A DNA stretch of 64,000 nt from Kitasatospora sp. NBC_00374 (lineage in GTDB: Bacteria > Actinomycetota > Actinomycetes > Streptomycetales > Streptomycetaceae): contig NZ_CP107964.1 of the NCBI RefSeq assembly GCF_041434935.1, positions 372,001 through 436,000 on the forward strand, in the 5' to 3' direction. Positions 35,601 through 43,965 of the stretch are shown piece after piece. How positions within the stretch are numbered: position 1 is the stretch's first letter; the number at the start of each line of letters is the position of its first letter. The translations under genes and the position numbers were made by a program. Under the pieces are notes generated by a model. That model was not told the DNA's origin, ran no database searches, and saw only the letters and a program-made list of their open reading frames with translations.

Positions 35601-38600
35601 GGTCAGCAGGGCGTCGTGCAGCCGCGCCGCGGCGGTCCCGGCCGACGCCGGCCCGTCGGACTTCGAGGTCAGCGCGGCGAGGTCGTCGGCGCCGAGGCGG
35701 TCCCGGTCGTGCAGGTGCTCGGCCAGCGCGCGGACGTCCTCGGGGCGGTTCGCCGCCCCGGGGCCGACGTCCGCGCCGATCCGTACGCCCAGCGACTCCG
35801 CCTGCCCAGGACGCAGGACGGGGCTCAGGAACTCGGCCGCCGCCGGGAGCAGCGGGGCAACGTCCACCAGCTGCTTCGCGGTCAGCGCCTTCCCGTGGCC
35901 GAACGGGAGCCTGGCCGTGCGCTCGTTGGGGACCGGCTTCGGAAGCCTGGACGGGGGCTTGTTGCGCTCGGTGTCGTACAGCTTGTCGACCGCCGACTTC
36001 GTCGCCGGGTCGAGCAGGCCGAGGGCGTCCAGGCGGGTGGCCAGGGCGTACACGTCGGCGAGGGTGTTCCGGCTGACCTTCCGGTCCCCGATGAACTCGC
36101 CCGAGGACATCTGGAGACCTCGGGCCGCCGCCGTCTCGTCCAGGCCCAGGCTCCTGCCGGCCCGGACCAGCACCGTCCCGCTGTCCGCGGTGTGCGCCGC
36201 ACCGTCGTGCCCACCGGTCACCGGCTCCGTCGGACGCGGGGCCGGCACCGCCTGGTCGCCCGGGTTCGAGCTCCGCTCCGTCGACGTCGCCGCCGGGCCG
36301 GAGGGCCGGTCCGGGTGCGGCCCGGCCGCCGGCGGCCGGGCGGGGCCGCCGAGGGCCGATTCGATCGACGTGGCCAGGTCGTCCCGCCCGGGGCGCGTGG
36401 CAGGCCCGTCATGATCGGCCGCCGGCCCGGTCCGCACCAGGGCCGTGGGCCCGGTCGCCGGGGCGGACTCCCGGTGCGCGAAGGCGTCCTCGTGGGAGCG
36501 TTCGTGCGCGCGCCACCCGGCCGCGTCCAGGTGCGCCAGCTTCCACAGCTCGCGGTACCGGGTGAAGAAGTCGGCGCCGTACTCGCGCTTGAAGGAGGAG
36601 ACCAGCTCCTCGTTGAGGGCGTGCAGGGCCGCCAGTTCCTCGAAGCCCTTGGCCGCGTGGTTCAGTGCGGGCGCCGCCTCGGCCTCGAAGGCGGCGTGCT
36701 CGGCCAGCTCCTCGTTCAGCTCCTGCCGCCTGGCATGCCACTGCTCCTGACGGGTGGCCAGGTCTGCGGGCCTGCCGAAGACCTCGTCGAAGGCCTTGCC
36801 GATCCGGTCGGTGTGGCCCTCCTTCAGCCGGTCCGTGCCGTGTCCGGACAGCCCGACGTGCTCCCGGGCCGCCGTCTGCGCGGCGTCGCCCGCATCGCGA
36901 CGCACCGCCAGCCGGGCGGCCTGGTGCGTCAGCCGGTCGTGCACGGAGCCGGTGCCGGTGAGGTCGTCGAGGTCCTTCGCGAGCTCCGCCGTGTCCTTCG
37001 CGGCCCGGTTCAGGTGGTCCGCGATCCGCCGGTCGACCACGTCCGCGAGTTCCCGGGTGACCGTGCCGCGCGCCTGGTGGACGTCCGACGCGGTGGCCCC
37101 GAAACCGTCCGCGAGCTCGACGTGCGCCGCACCGGCGTCCTCGCCCCAGGACGTGGTCGCCTTCTCGACCTCGGAGAAGGCCTTGCGGATCGCGGCCTCA
37201 CGGGCCGCCTGCACGGCGAACTCGTGCGGCAGGGCTTCGGCGCGGCCGGCCAGCGCCCGCTCGAAGAGGTCGGCGGCAGAACCACGTTCCCGGCGCGGCC
37301 CGGCGGCCCCGTCGGCCGGGCCGGCGATCTCGTCGAAGTCGGCGGAGAGCCGCTCGCGCAACGAGTCCTTGATCAGCACGAGGCTGTCCGCGGAGAGTTC
37401 GGGACGCTCCGTCACGCCGAGGGCCCGGAGCAGCTCCCGGTCCGTCGGGTCGAGCCGGTCGTACCAGGAACCCTCCGTGCGGCCGACCAGGTGGTCGGCC
37501 GTCCCGAGGGCGCTCTCGTGGTCGGCCCGGAAGGCGAGGTCCTGCCCGAGGTGCTCGGTGAGGCGGTCCAGGGCCCTCTGTGCGTGCGCGTTGCGCGCCG
37601 CCGTGAGGTCCTCCGGGCCCGCGTAGAGCCGAGCCACCTCGCCCTCGGCCTGCGCGCGGAACCGCACCGCAGCGTCGCGGCGGATCAGCTCCAGGGTCGC
37701 GGGCGGCAGGTCGCCCGGCCTGGTCCCGGGCCCGCTGCCGCCGCTGACGTCGTCGAGCAGTCGCGGGGGGGCGCTCCACTCGGTCACGGTGCGGTCGAAG
37801 CGCTCCATCGCGACCCGGACCGCCGCCTCGCGCACGGCGGCCAGGTGGGTGAGGCCGGGCAGGTCGGCCAGGATCTGCGCGCGGTCCTGCGGCCGGGCCG
37901 TCAACTGCTCGTACATCAGGTTCTTCGCGCGCTGCCAGACGGCCGTGGGCAGCCCGGGGCCGGTGCCTTCGGGGAAGCGCACCGGTCCGTCGGGGTCGGC
38001 GAAGGCCTCGCGCAGCGCCTCCTCGGCCTGCGCGTCATGGGCGCGGCCGCTGCCGTCGGGATCCGACTGCAGCTTCCCGGCCGCCTCGGCAAGCTTGCCG
38101 TCGTAGGTGTCCTGGAGCTCGCGCTGAGCCTCGCGCCACTGCTCCTGGCCCCGGCCGGCCGGTTCCGCCCGGACGTGCTCGGGTGCGGCGGTGTAGTGGT
38201 ACGCGTGCCCGGACGCGGTGCGGTCGGCCCCCGTCGGGGGCGGGGTCTGCTGCGGATCGTGCGGGACGGTGGCGGACGGCATGTCCGTCGAGTCGTGCAC
38301 CGGCGCCGGCTGATCGTGCTCCGACGGCGCCGGATGCGACGGCTCGTCACCGAACGGCATCGCGCCGTCGAGCGGCCTGTCCCGGTCCAGTTGGTGCGGA
38401 TCCGCCGCCACGTACCTGTCGGGCAGGGGACGGCTCGCCTCGCCGTCGCCGGGGAGATACGCCCCGTGCCGCTGCGGGGCGGGCTCCGGGACCGCCTCGG
38501 TGGGCCGGTGGAACTCCAGCCATTCCCCGCCCACCACCACCGCGGGCCGGCCATCGGTGGTGTGGCCCACCTCGGACGCGACCACCAGATGGCCACGGCC

Positions 38601-41600
38601 GGCGCCGCCGACCGCCGGGGGGACGAAGTACACCCTTCCCGTCGCGGCCATCGCCGTGGTGCCGAGATTCCCGAGGCCGAGCTGTCGCATCACCTCGGTG
38701 ACGTAGCCGTGGTCCACGGTGCCGCCCAGCCCGCAGGCGACGAACTGGAGCTGGTCGGTGCCGTTCCAGGCACCGCCTTCGTGCAGTCCCGCGAGGATCC
38801 CGACCAGGGTGTCCTCGGTGAGCGTGACGTCGTCCCGGACCGGCATGCCCGTCGCCGGATCCGTGTGCACGGCGACCGTGAACACGCCCTCTCGGGACGG
38901 GAACCGCGACAGCGTCCCGGCCAGGGCCTCCCGCGCGGCCGGGGCCGGCTCGGAGTCACCCAGCCACCAGCCGTGCTCGGAGCCGCCGAAGGCGGTGAAC
39001 GACTCACCGACCTCGCCCATCCGCGGGACCGGGTCCGTCGAGTACCACTCGGCGGGAAGGTCGAGCACCTCGAAGCTGGGGTGCTCGCCCAGCGTGCCAC
39101 CACGAAGGAAGTCACTCACCCCGTCGATGTTCGAGGCGGTGTAGACCGCCGGCTCCGGGTTGTGGCCGTCGGTCTCGTCATCGCTACTGCGGGAGTGGAC
39201 CGAGACGGACCCGCCCTCCTCCAGCGTGATGGTCACCGTCAGGTGCTGACCGGCCAGCTTCGGGTGGAGTGACCGGATCTCGATCGTCTTCTGCCGGCCG
39301 TCCTCCGACAGCGATTCGGTGACCCGCTGGTCGCGCTCAAGGCCGTGTGCGGCCCGCAGGGAGTCGGCGCTGAAGTGCCGGGAGAACCCCTCGAAGGCGG
39401 CCTCCATCGACATGTCGCTCGACCAGTTCTGCACCGCCGTCCGGATGTCGGCGACCTCCAGGGGCTCCGCACGCACCCGGATGACGTCGAGGCCGTCCTG
39501 GTTCTGCGCCTCTCCGATCACCCTCAGCCGGGTCGGGCCGAGCGTCACCTCGGACTGCCCGGGGTTCACCTCGTCCGGGCCGCCCGGCAGCCGGGTGTGG
39601 CCGGGCGGGAACGACAGCGCCAGCATCGGGTGCGAGACCGGTACCTCGATCTCGAAGAGCGCGTAGTTCTCGCGCCCGCCGCCGTTCGTGGTCCACTGCT
39701 CGTGGAAGTCCGGGTTGAACGAGGTGGAGGAGGGCAGCAGCTCCAGGAACTCCCCGGCGGCCCGGGCTTCCTGGCTCATCTTGACCGCTCGGTAGAGCAG
39801 CAGGGTTTCGCCCGTCGGGTCTCCGGCCGGCGGCCGGACGGCTTCCTTTGCCGCGTGCGTGTAGAAATTCCCCACCTGACGCATCAGGTCCTCGAACTGC
39901 TCCCCCGAACGGTTCCTGAGCATCCCGCCGGCGCCGCGCTTGCCGGTGAACGTACCGCTCTTGATCCCCCCCATGAACTCGCGGAGCTGATGGTCGGTCA
40001 TGGCCGCGCCGAGGTGCCGAAGCGCCAGGTTCGTCCCGGCGGCCACCTGCTCGGGGGTCGGCGGGTCGCCGAAGACCACGGCCTCCGGCATTTCATTCCT
40101 GCGGCCGTCGGGCTTCGCGGCCGTGTACGTGTAGTGGTCGGGGGCGGACGGCTGCTCCGGATCCGCACGCAGGTACCACGGCGTGCCCTCCTCCCGGAGC
40201 CGTACCTGCTCGTCGGAGAGCGGGCGTTGGTACTCGTGCCACTGCCCCCCACCCTCGATGACCGGCCGGCCGTTCGCGTCGAGACCGACCCAGGTGGCCA
40301 CCACCAGGTGGCCGGGGCCACCCTGCATCCCGCCGTGTTCGGGACGGGAGAACGAGGGCACCAGCCACACCGGACCGTCGGCGGCCCTGGCCCGGGCGCC
40401 GGGGACGCTCGTCCAGAGCTCCGTCATGACCTTGTGGACGTAACCGGATTCGACGGACCGGCCGGCACCGCACGCGACGAATTCGACGGTCTGGGTGTGG
40501 GGGTCCCACTCCCCCGAGGCCTCCAGATCCCGCAGCGTCCCGGCCATCTCCTTCGGCTCGAGCGTGCGGCCGTCGACCTTCGGGACCCCGCTCTCCCCGA
40601 TGTGTATGGCCACGGTGTACTTGGTCACGTCGACCGGCATCCGCGAGAGGGCGTCCTCGATCCCCGTCCGCCGACCGACCGGGAGCTCGTGGTCCGCGAT
40701 CCAGCGCCCTTGCTGCGCGCTCCCGAAGTCGGTCAGGCGCCTGCCGTGGGCGGGCGTCTCCTGGTGATCGCTCCCCGCCCGGTGGTCGACCGGCAGCAGG
40801 TCGAGACCGTCGTCGGGGCTGTGGCCGTCCGCGAGGTCGTGGTCCGCGCGCTCATGCGGGGCAGGCCCCGACGCGGCGTCCGGCCGGTGGCCGGCACCGG
40901 ACCGGGTGTGCACGGGCACCGGCGCCGGCGGCTTCTCGCCCGCCGGCGCGGGAACGTCCCCGGTCGCCCCGGGGGTGTCGCCGGTGGCCCGCGGCGGCAC
41001 CGGCTGGTCGGCGGGCACCGGTGCCGGGACCGGGCCGTGCTCGCCCGGAGCCGGCCGCCCGTCCGCATCGGCCCGCGGCGGCGACTGATTCTCGCCGCCC
41101 GCCGGCGTCGTGGGGTGTCCGGTGGCGGGGGTGTGGTCCGTGGTCCGGACTGGGACGGGGGTACCGGCCGTCTCGGCCACGCGCGTCGGCGGAAGGTCCT
41201 TCTCCGCCGGGGGCTTCGGCGCGCCGGGGGTGTCGGTGCCGCCGTCCGACACCACCTTCGTCGACCCGCTCGTGGCACCGTCCGTCGACGAGCGGGAGTG
41301 GTCCTGCGAGTCGCCGGCCGAACGGCCGGAGGACGTGGCCGGGTCCGGGGCCTTCGAGGGGTCCGGGGTCTTCGAGGAGTGGGACGCACCCGAGGACTCC
41401 GTGCCGACGGGCGTGGGCGCGTCGAGACCGAGCGCCGCACGGGCCTTGGGGCCCATCGGCCTGGGGATCAGCAGCGACGTCGGGTGGCCGCTCAGGTTCG
41501 CGGCCAGAGCCAGCAGGGTGCGGGTGTGGAACGGGCCGTAGTACGGGGCGTCGCTGGTCTTTTCGGACTCGGCGTCCCACTCGCGCACCCGATTCTGGAA

Positions 41601-43130
41601 CTTGAGCTGGAGCGGCGCGGTGGCCAGGTGCCCGAAGTGGGTGATCGCCCCCATCGAGACACCGGCGACGAAGCTCTCCCAGGTGACGTGGAACTCGTGG
41701 TCCTCGTTGTAGATCGCGTTGTAGGTGCCCTCGGTGAGGATGTTCTGGATGCCCCCCTTGAGGTACATGCCGAGGCCCTCGCCGAACTTGTAGAGGAGCT
41801 GGTGTCCGGTCTGGGGACGCAGGCCGCTCGCGAGATGCATGGTGCGCTCGGCCAGCTCGCTGACGACCCGCTGCTCCTCCTTCGACAGACCCGTGAGGAC
41901 GGAGTCCAGGAGCTTGCGGACGGTCCCCTGGTCCACGGCGTAGCGTGCACCGTTGGAAGCCAGCGTCTTGGCGAAGTTCTGGCCCGCCTGGTTCGCGACC
42001 TCCCTCCCGATGCCCAGCTTCGACAGACTGTCCCCGAAGGTCTTGCCCATCTCCTGGGTGAACTTCTCGACGTTCGAAAGCTTCTTCTCGACGTCCTTGG
42101 CCACCGCGCCGCCGGCCTCTGCTCCGACGGCCTTTTCGGTGGCGGCCTTCGCCTCGGCGCCCGCTGTCTTACCGCCGACGGTCTTGGTCCCGCCCTTGAC
42201 GGCTGCCGCCGCCGTGGCCCCGGCCTCCTTCTTGGCCGCGTTCCCGGCCACCGTCTTGAGGTCGCTCTTGAGCGCGCCGCCCGCCGCCGCCTTGAGGTCT
42301 CCCTTCAGGACGCCGCCCGCCAGGGTCTTGACGTCGTTCTTGGCCACGTTCCCGGCGGCGCCGCCCAGCCCCTTGCCGAGGCCCTTGAGGTCGGCCTTCA
42401 GCAGGTTGCCGATGCCCCCGCCGAACAGCTTCCCGAAGAGCTTGCCGAAGCCGAAGGTGAGCAGTTCCAGCGGCCCGGCGATCAGGCCGTTGATCGCCGC
42501 GAACTTGAGCGTCTGAAGGGTGGCCTCGCTGTCCCACTCCTTTCGGTGGCCCTTGCCGATCTGGATGCCCTGGATGATCACGTCGAGCATCAGGCCGGTG
42601 GTGACGCTGAGGAACACGTGCAGCGCGATCTGCCTGAGCAGCCAGAGGAAGACCTGCTTGATGATCTCCGCCGCCGCCGCCCGGGCCGCGAATATGGTGG
42701 CGAGCGAGGCGCCGAAGGTGAGCGGAATGTTGGCGATCGCCCAGGCGATCTGGGCGAGCAGCTGGATGAGCTGGCCGATGATCATCCACTTCGTGTACTC
42801 GACCTGGTTGGCCACCTTGTGGGCGAACTCGCCGAGTTCCTTCGCCGACTCCTGCGCCGCCCTCAGGTAGTCGACACCGTCGTTCCCGTCCTCCCCACCG
42901 ATCAGCTGGCGCATCCGCGCCTCGAACTGCGTGGCGGCCTCCCCCTCGAACTCCACCAGGCAGCGCTTGATCAACTCGACGACGTAACCGCGCAGCTCGG
43001 GCATGTCGTTCGCGATCGCCAGGTAGTCGTCACCGGCCGTGCGGAGGTTGTCCTCGTTGGCCTCGGGCCACTTCATGCCGCTCACGAGGGAGAACACCTT
43101 GGCCAGCCCCGCGGGCAGCATGATCGACAC
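29694..43130 (-). CDS. Giant multidomain ESX-linked polymorphic toxin-like protein
   Basis: A single uninterrupted 4,478-residue frame from GTG (after AGGAG) to the stop. Order by residue: 1-110 helical ESX/WXG-like; 115-190 hydrophobic segments; 240-310 repeated LKxDLK units; 577-793 Pro/Ser/Thr-rich linker; 827-970, 1410-1543 and 2767-2883 three repeats each with a lone Cys (FVACGAGR, FVACGLGG, VLTCRGSR), like the 'lonely Cys' domains of large Streptomyces proteins; 1018-1216 ADP-ribosyltransferase-like (LLYRAV, SSTSFN, QSEVTL); 1640-2210 long helices; 2570-2660 NlpC/P60-like (NCWESI and SHVALATG); 2967-3577 unassigned; 3581-3720 OTU-like (DGDCLYHAV and NHYSD); 3940-4010 zinc protease (HELAH and EYFAQ); 4245-4310 deaminase-like (VHATM and CDSCR). 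It is likely exported by the adjacent ESX machine; no immunity gene follows. Confidence 0.9.
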   Translation of the reverse strand: MSIMLPAGLAKVFSLVSGMKWPEANEDNLRTAGDDYLAIANDMPELRGYVVELIKRCLVEFEGEAATQFEARMRQLIGGEDGNDGVDYLRAAQESAKELGEFAHKVANQVEYTKWMIIGQLIQLLAQIAWAIANIPLTFGASLATIFAARAAAAEIIKQVFLWLLRQIALHVFLSVTTGLMLDVIIQGIQIGKGHRKEWDSEATLQTLKFAAINGLIAGPLELLTFGFGKLFGKLFGGGIGNLLKADLKGLGKGLGGAAGNVAKNDVKTLAGGVLKGDLKAAAGGALKSDLKTVAGNAAKKEAGATAAAAVKGGTKTVGGKTAGAEAKAATEKAVGAEAGGAVAKDVEKKLSNVEKFTQEMGKTFGDSLSKLGIGREVANQAGQNFAKTLASNGARYAVDQGTVRKLLDSVLTGLSKEEQRVVSELAERTMHLASGLRPQTGHQLLYKFGEGLGMYLKGGIQNILTEGTYNAIYNEDHEFHVTWESFVAGVSMGAITHFGHLATAPLQLKFQNRVREWDAESEKTSDAPYYGPFHTRTLLALAANLSGHPTSLLIPRPMGPKARAALGLDAPTPVGTESSGASHSSKTPDPSKAPDPATSSGRSAGDSQDHSRSSTDGATSGSTKVVSDGGTDTPGAPKPPAEKDLPPTRVAETAGTPVPVRTTDHTPATGHPTTPAGGENQSPPRADADGRPAPGEHGPVPAPVPADQPVPPRATGDTPGATGDVPAPAGEKPPAPVPVHTRSGAGHRPDAASGPAPHERADHDLADGHSPDDGLDLLPVDHRAGSDHQETPAHGRRLTDFGSAQQGRWIADHELPVGRRTGIEDALSRMPVDVTKYTVAIHIGESGVPKVDGRTLEPKEMAGTLRDLEASGEWDPHTQTVEFVACGAGRSVESGYVHKVMTELWTSVPGARARAADGPVWLVPSFSRPEHGGMQGGPGHLVVATWVGLDANGRPVIEGGGQWHEYQRPLSDEQVRLREEGTPWYLRADPEQPSAPDHYTYTAAKPDGRRNEMPEAVVFGDPPTPEQVAAGTNLALRHLGAAMTDHQLREFMGGIKSGTFTGKRGAGGMLRNRSGEQFEDLMRQVGNFYTHAAKEAVRPPAGDPTGETLLLYRAVKMSQEARAAGEFLELLPSSTSFNPDFHEQWTTNGGGRENYALFEIEVPVSHPMLALSFPPGHTRLPGGPDEVNPGQSEVTLGPTRLRVIGEAQNQDGLDVIRVRAEPLEVADIRTAVQNWSSDMSMEAAFEGFSRHFSADSLRAAHGLERDQRVTESLSEDGRQKTIEIRSLHPKLAGQHLTVTITLEEGGSVSVHSRSSDDETDGHNPEPAVYTASNIDGVSDFLRGGTLGEHPSFEVLDLPAEWYSTDPVPRMGEVGESFTAFGGSEHGWWLGDSEPAPAAREALAGTLSRFPSREGVFTVAVHTDPATGMPVRDDVTLTEDTLVGILAGLHEGGAWNGTDQLQFVACGLGGTVDHGYVTEVMRQLGLGNLGTTAMAATGRVYFVPPAVGGAGRGHLVVASEVGHTTDGRPAVVVGGEWLEFHRPTEAVPEPAPQRHGAYLPGDGEASRPLPDRYVAADPHQLDRDRPLDGAMPFGDEPSHPAPSEHDQPAPVHDSTDMPSATVPHDPQQTPPPTGADRTASGHAYHYTAAPEHVRAEPAGRGQEQWREAQRELQDTYDGKLAEAAGKLQSDPDGSGRAHDAQAEEALREAFADPDGPVRFPEGTGPGLPTAVWQRAKNLMYEQLTARPQDRAQILADLPGLTHLAAVREAAVRVAMERFDRTVTEWSAPPRLLDDVSGGSGPGTRPGDLPPATLELIRRDAAVRFRAQAEGEVARLYAGPEDLTAARNAHAQRALDRLTEHLGQDLAFRADHESALGTADHLVGRTEGSWYDRLDPTDRELLRALGVTERPELSADSLVLIKDSLRERLSADFDEIAGPADGAAGPRRERGSAADLFERALAGRAEALPHEFAVQAAREAAIRKAFSEVEKATTSWGEDAGAAHVELADGFGATASDVHQARGTVTRELADVVDRRIADHLNRAAKDTAELAKDLDDLTGTGSVHDRLTHQAARLAVRRDAGDAAQTAAREHVGLSGHGTDRLKEGHTDRIGKAFDEVFGRPADLATRQEQWHARRQELNEELAEHAAFEAEAAPALNHAAKGFEELAALHALNEELVSSFKREYGADFFTRYRELWKLAHLDAAGWRAHERSHEDAFAHRESAPATGPTALVRTGPAADHDGPATRPGRDDLATSIESALGGPARPPAAGPHPDRPSGPAATSTERSSNPGDQAVPAPRPTEPVTGGHDGAAHTADSGTVLVRAGRSLGLDETAAARGLQMSSGEFIGDRKVSRNTLADVYALATRLDALGLLDPATKSAVDKLYDTERNKPPSRLPKPVPNERTARLPFGHGKALTAKQLVDVAPLLPAAAEFLSPVLRPGQAESLGVRIGADVGPGAANRPEDVRALAEHLHDRDRLGADDLAALTSKSDGPASAGTAAARLHDALLTLRADHLAGRLDLPAPDSGHKVVAAMGRPELRMTWRVAGGAGEQGKADFLRWARGETDEVPAMSEDTTLNCWESILLVAHHAGVLPADWVRETYRGFEADGTWNDRLRDRLFPHGSKVYDASLEYTALPRAGDIVVTRNDNSHVALATGRTENGVPVVLSFGVSVGENGSAHDVIRVTADQVDLSVAEFGPGPWFREGDASASVAATDHAQVSVPGIPLSRAVARELAHEVGTGVHWLADPTERGRPEEQTILPVLHRIPHDPDHFTIAYHSDRADGAPTWNGSPVTPGVAAEALARMRVDGVWQGEPLRVLTCRGSRGGETSYVAEMMRELHRLLPDEGLRVLASPDFVLLVPGEQPRVLAARAVGFSADGVPRAMTPGHWNELSLDEHGNVRVATRGEDLPAGPRPQGRETAANEEIALNGHEAVVLGGKKKKTAAVDPDDPGPEVNSAPAWPEPGPGTASTPVLRTGITQLMDNLQTSSDRPGNAEFGRLTRSQGVQERMDGPAYLEFVQRSTRDDYPLGFVVNSMTAYGEAHRIREVVDRILEGVSDAMRSRVAFVIGLNAPSEVPVERLNEAVEQARALVRDLRVPIAVVGKQFDWSVSSSGKKSPPYGTLRNGVLDSEPTHQLIDAMMERGLHPYLSVQDYDFGSRRVPSGEHVFDYVEAALRRPQPRPEHPNADHYDLDLLREEEARPSSNRPLAFSGGYRMPTEGADLARLIADIEKKLTSSELPAGWATPEGRQDLLERFGRLVDEDMAERDWQASYAPLVPYAPEPNLMIDGSAVRLRTQDGKPYLQWGRGGAEFEEIGRRLNRLNGWELRRRYEPMLEGRPDSVEVTNSRTSAPEVVENGVERIPELERGRDEITELVRADASNNRLPHRGEAFRTDFRNGAVVTDLARIAADYFEKVRNKENNPKPSDSEPTVLQSHTGLTTVLGRLFSNDSLPGETKGNARSAKDGLSLGPYRTAYRPGDLDTFLRDEQLRPGPEGHERGTLPPKQARPLGDHAKNVLSHSTSASVGGAFPDVRAGIQDEHKVLASQTLALSTSSIRLGRKLAHLRYAPDLLGDLAVTRPWPGGRSSVPADGDCLYHAVNAVLRPGEVGDPLALRNLVVDWMLAPANLRRVTEFARARGTAFDELFLTIALTGNWNTAAGDLAPMAVASALGVRLHIHTEDGSEHVLAPLDGAEWSREVHLWLAGNHYSDRQPDEAGGDPDVEMLDVGGPKRRLDDDDADDGNRNRRGWAGGDFQTPPAPSDGTVVAPQPKAPHGGTAPPDTPLHQRVQDLEHLAPEIRQELANDTRFVDSLLRELGPKDFAQAAARLIVDVDPRAHEPVSARREAYAQVARMLQDRDVAAGLLANGVRVVVVPRDVPMTDVVGFESLRGLRAAGDAGGDRHWDTVRGSSGKVVAVTEENLLGAETEIGTQVYPEGYSTTTHELAHAIERFGLTGDETKLIEQTYLTRRGEDPHQEGDDKAWPDGSRRNGSGKVVGNYSSADEHEYFAQLTNAYLGTNHGNDPTTGKPRNNGADWARKNAPELLPLLVRLYGPDPQALHPSAANPVRATRADEEMLLGFREFMSGPGAEPGTEPAPRHAPDPEPSAAPSGPPVRASLTEADLVEHVLNPAGPRDVLPPPKGETASKPAKQKQAAAPPEPRPGSPTAANAALDPLLEPLFRTMDDLKTFAVVSLTMKDDPARKWQSDAFVSGYDKTVNRTTPSYQAALAWKDLKQVDKQLNDAEVKAMAAVHATMNSWKSRTPPKPPEKSTELPVVTIPPQPEGVLSVISTRGTCDSCRYVVDDFLQKYPGMSAYVGYALNVDTRRTFTTSSRASIDSKREVGLTYGWSDATELNSTNPAVPDAQRIVFKYFPSVQEVRAAAERAAAEAAAAAARALAEQPTRDLELINGLLKPPVARALMREVTAFGNSAGTQSFTTFVDTAMKKTPLPWKSTKALLDALQRWYDRGEDRPDIIGA

Positions 43131-43198
43131 GGTCGGTACTCCTGGCGGTTCGTGGGTCGGGGCTACGGCGACGGCCGGTGCCGGGCAGGCGGCGCGCG

Positions 43199-43498
43199 TC
43201 AGACCACGCTGTTGGCGTCCTCGTTGGCGTTGTCGAACAGGGCGGCCGCCTGCTGTCCGGTCATTCCCGCGCTGTTCAGCGTGTTGCGCACACCCTTGAT
43301 CAGCGAGTGCAGGATCCGGGTGGGTGAGTCGGCGTTCTTGTGGTACGTCTTCCCGATGTCGTCGTTTCCGGCCGACTCCTTGTTGAACTTGTCGATCTCG
43401 TCGGCCCTCCTCCCCATCAGGTCGACGAGGTCCGACATGTCGGGGAACTTGGCGAACGCCGCGTTGAGGTCCTGGAGGGCGGTGAGCTGCTTAGCCAC
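43199..43498 (-). CDS. Small ESX-operon protein (99 residues)
   Basis: A 99-residue helical protein with the sequence pattern of two or three helices and no signal peptide (LTALQDLNAAFAKFPDMSDL ... MTGQQAAALFDNA). It begins at a GTG overlapping the stop of the YbaB-like gene by 8 bases, with AGGAG upstream, so translation is coupled. Located just upstream of the giant gene (68-base gap). I do not recognise a family; small helical neighbours of ESX effectors often pair with the effector N-terminus as chaperone or co-secreted partner (inference). Confidence 0.75.
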   Translation of the reverse strand: MAKQLTALQDLNAAFAKFPDMSDLVDLMGRRADEIDKFNKESAGNDDIGKTYHKNADSPTRILHSLIKGVRNTLNSAGMTGQQAAALFDNANEDANSVV

Positions 43499-43937
43499 GG
43501 AACTCCTCCTGCCGCTCGCGCTTGCGCCGCTCCTCCGCGGCCGCGTCGGCGTGGCCGGGCCGCATCGCGCGCAACGGCTCCAGCAGCTCGTCCAGTTCGG
43601 TCCCGCCGGTCATCGAACTGCGCAGCATCTCGCCCAGGCCGCTGAACGAGCTCATCGCCTCGATCACCCGCTCGGCGATGTCGGCCCGCGCGGTGTTCAG
43701 CACGTCGGTGATCACCCGGCCCAGCTCGGCCGGCGCCATCGAGCGGTAGGCCGAGGTGTGGAAGGTCAGCGAGACCACCTGGCCCTGCGCCCCGACCACC
43801 GCGGTGACCATCCGGTCCTTGGAGGTCACCGAGGCGGTGGCAGCCTCCAACTCCTTGGCCGTCGAGGCCATCTGCGCCTGTTGCTCGGTCAGCTCGGCCA
43901 TCGCCTGTTCGATCTGCTCGGCGTACGAGAGCGACAT
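43491..43937 (-). CDS. YbaB/EbfC-like protein in the ESX operon
   Basis: A 148-residue protein starting at ATG (MSLSYAEQIEQAMAEL) after GGAGGTG. An N-terminal helix rich in Gln/Ala (EQQAQMASTAKELEAA) is followed by a strand pair (MVTAVVGAQGQVVSLTFH) and a helix, the YbaB/EbfC nucleoid-associated-protein fold. The C-terminus is highly charged (AAEERRKRERQEEF). Such proteins with YbaB-like folds recur within actinobacterial ESX loci. Upstream are two hairpins (43966-44036) that separate it from the PPE/WXG-like gene; downstream it overlaps the 99-residue gene. Function in secretion is unproven; a chaperone-like role is an inference. Confidence 0.8.
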   Translation of the reverse strand: MSLSYAEQIEQAMAELTEQQAQMASTAKELEAATASVTSKDRMVTAVVGAQGQVVSLTFHTSAYRSMAPAELGRVITDVLNTARADIAERVIEAMSSFSGLGEMLRSSMTGGTELDELLEPLRAMRPGHADAAAEERRKRERQEEFRG

Positions 43938-43965
43938 CGCCGGCACCTCCGTCTCTTCCCGTGGC

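Noticed and set aside
35262..39272. A plus-strand frame of 1,336 codons inside the giant gene
   Set aside because: Antisense shadow of the giant protein; the minus-strand frame has the domain motifs.
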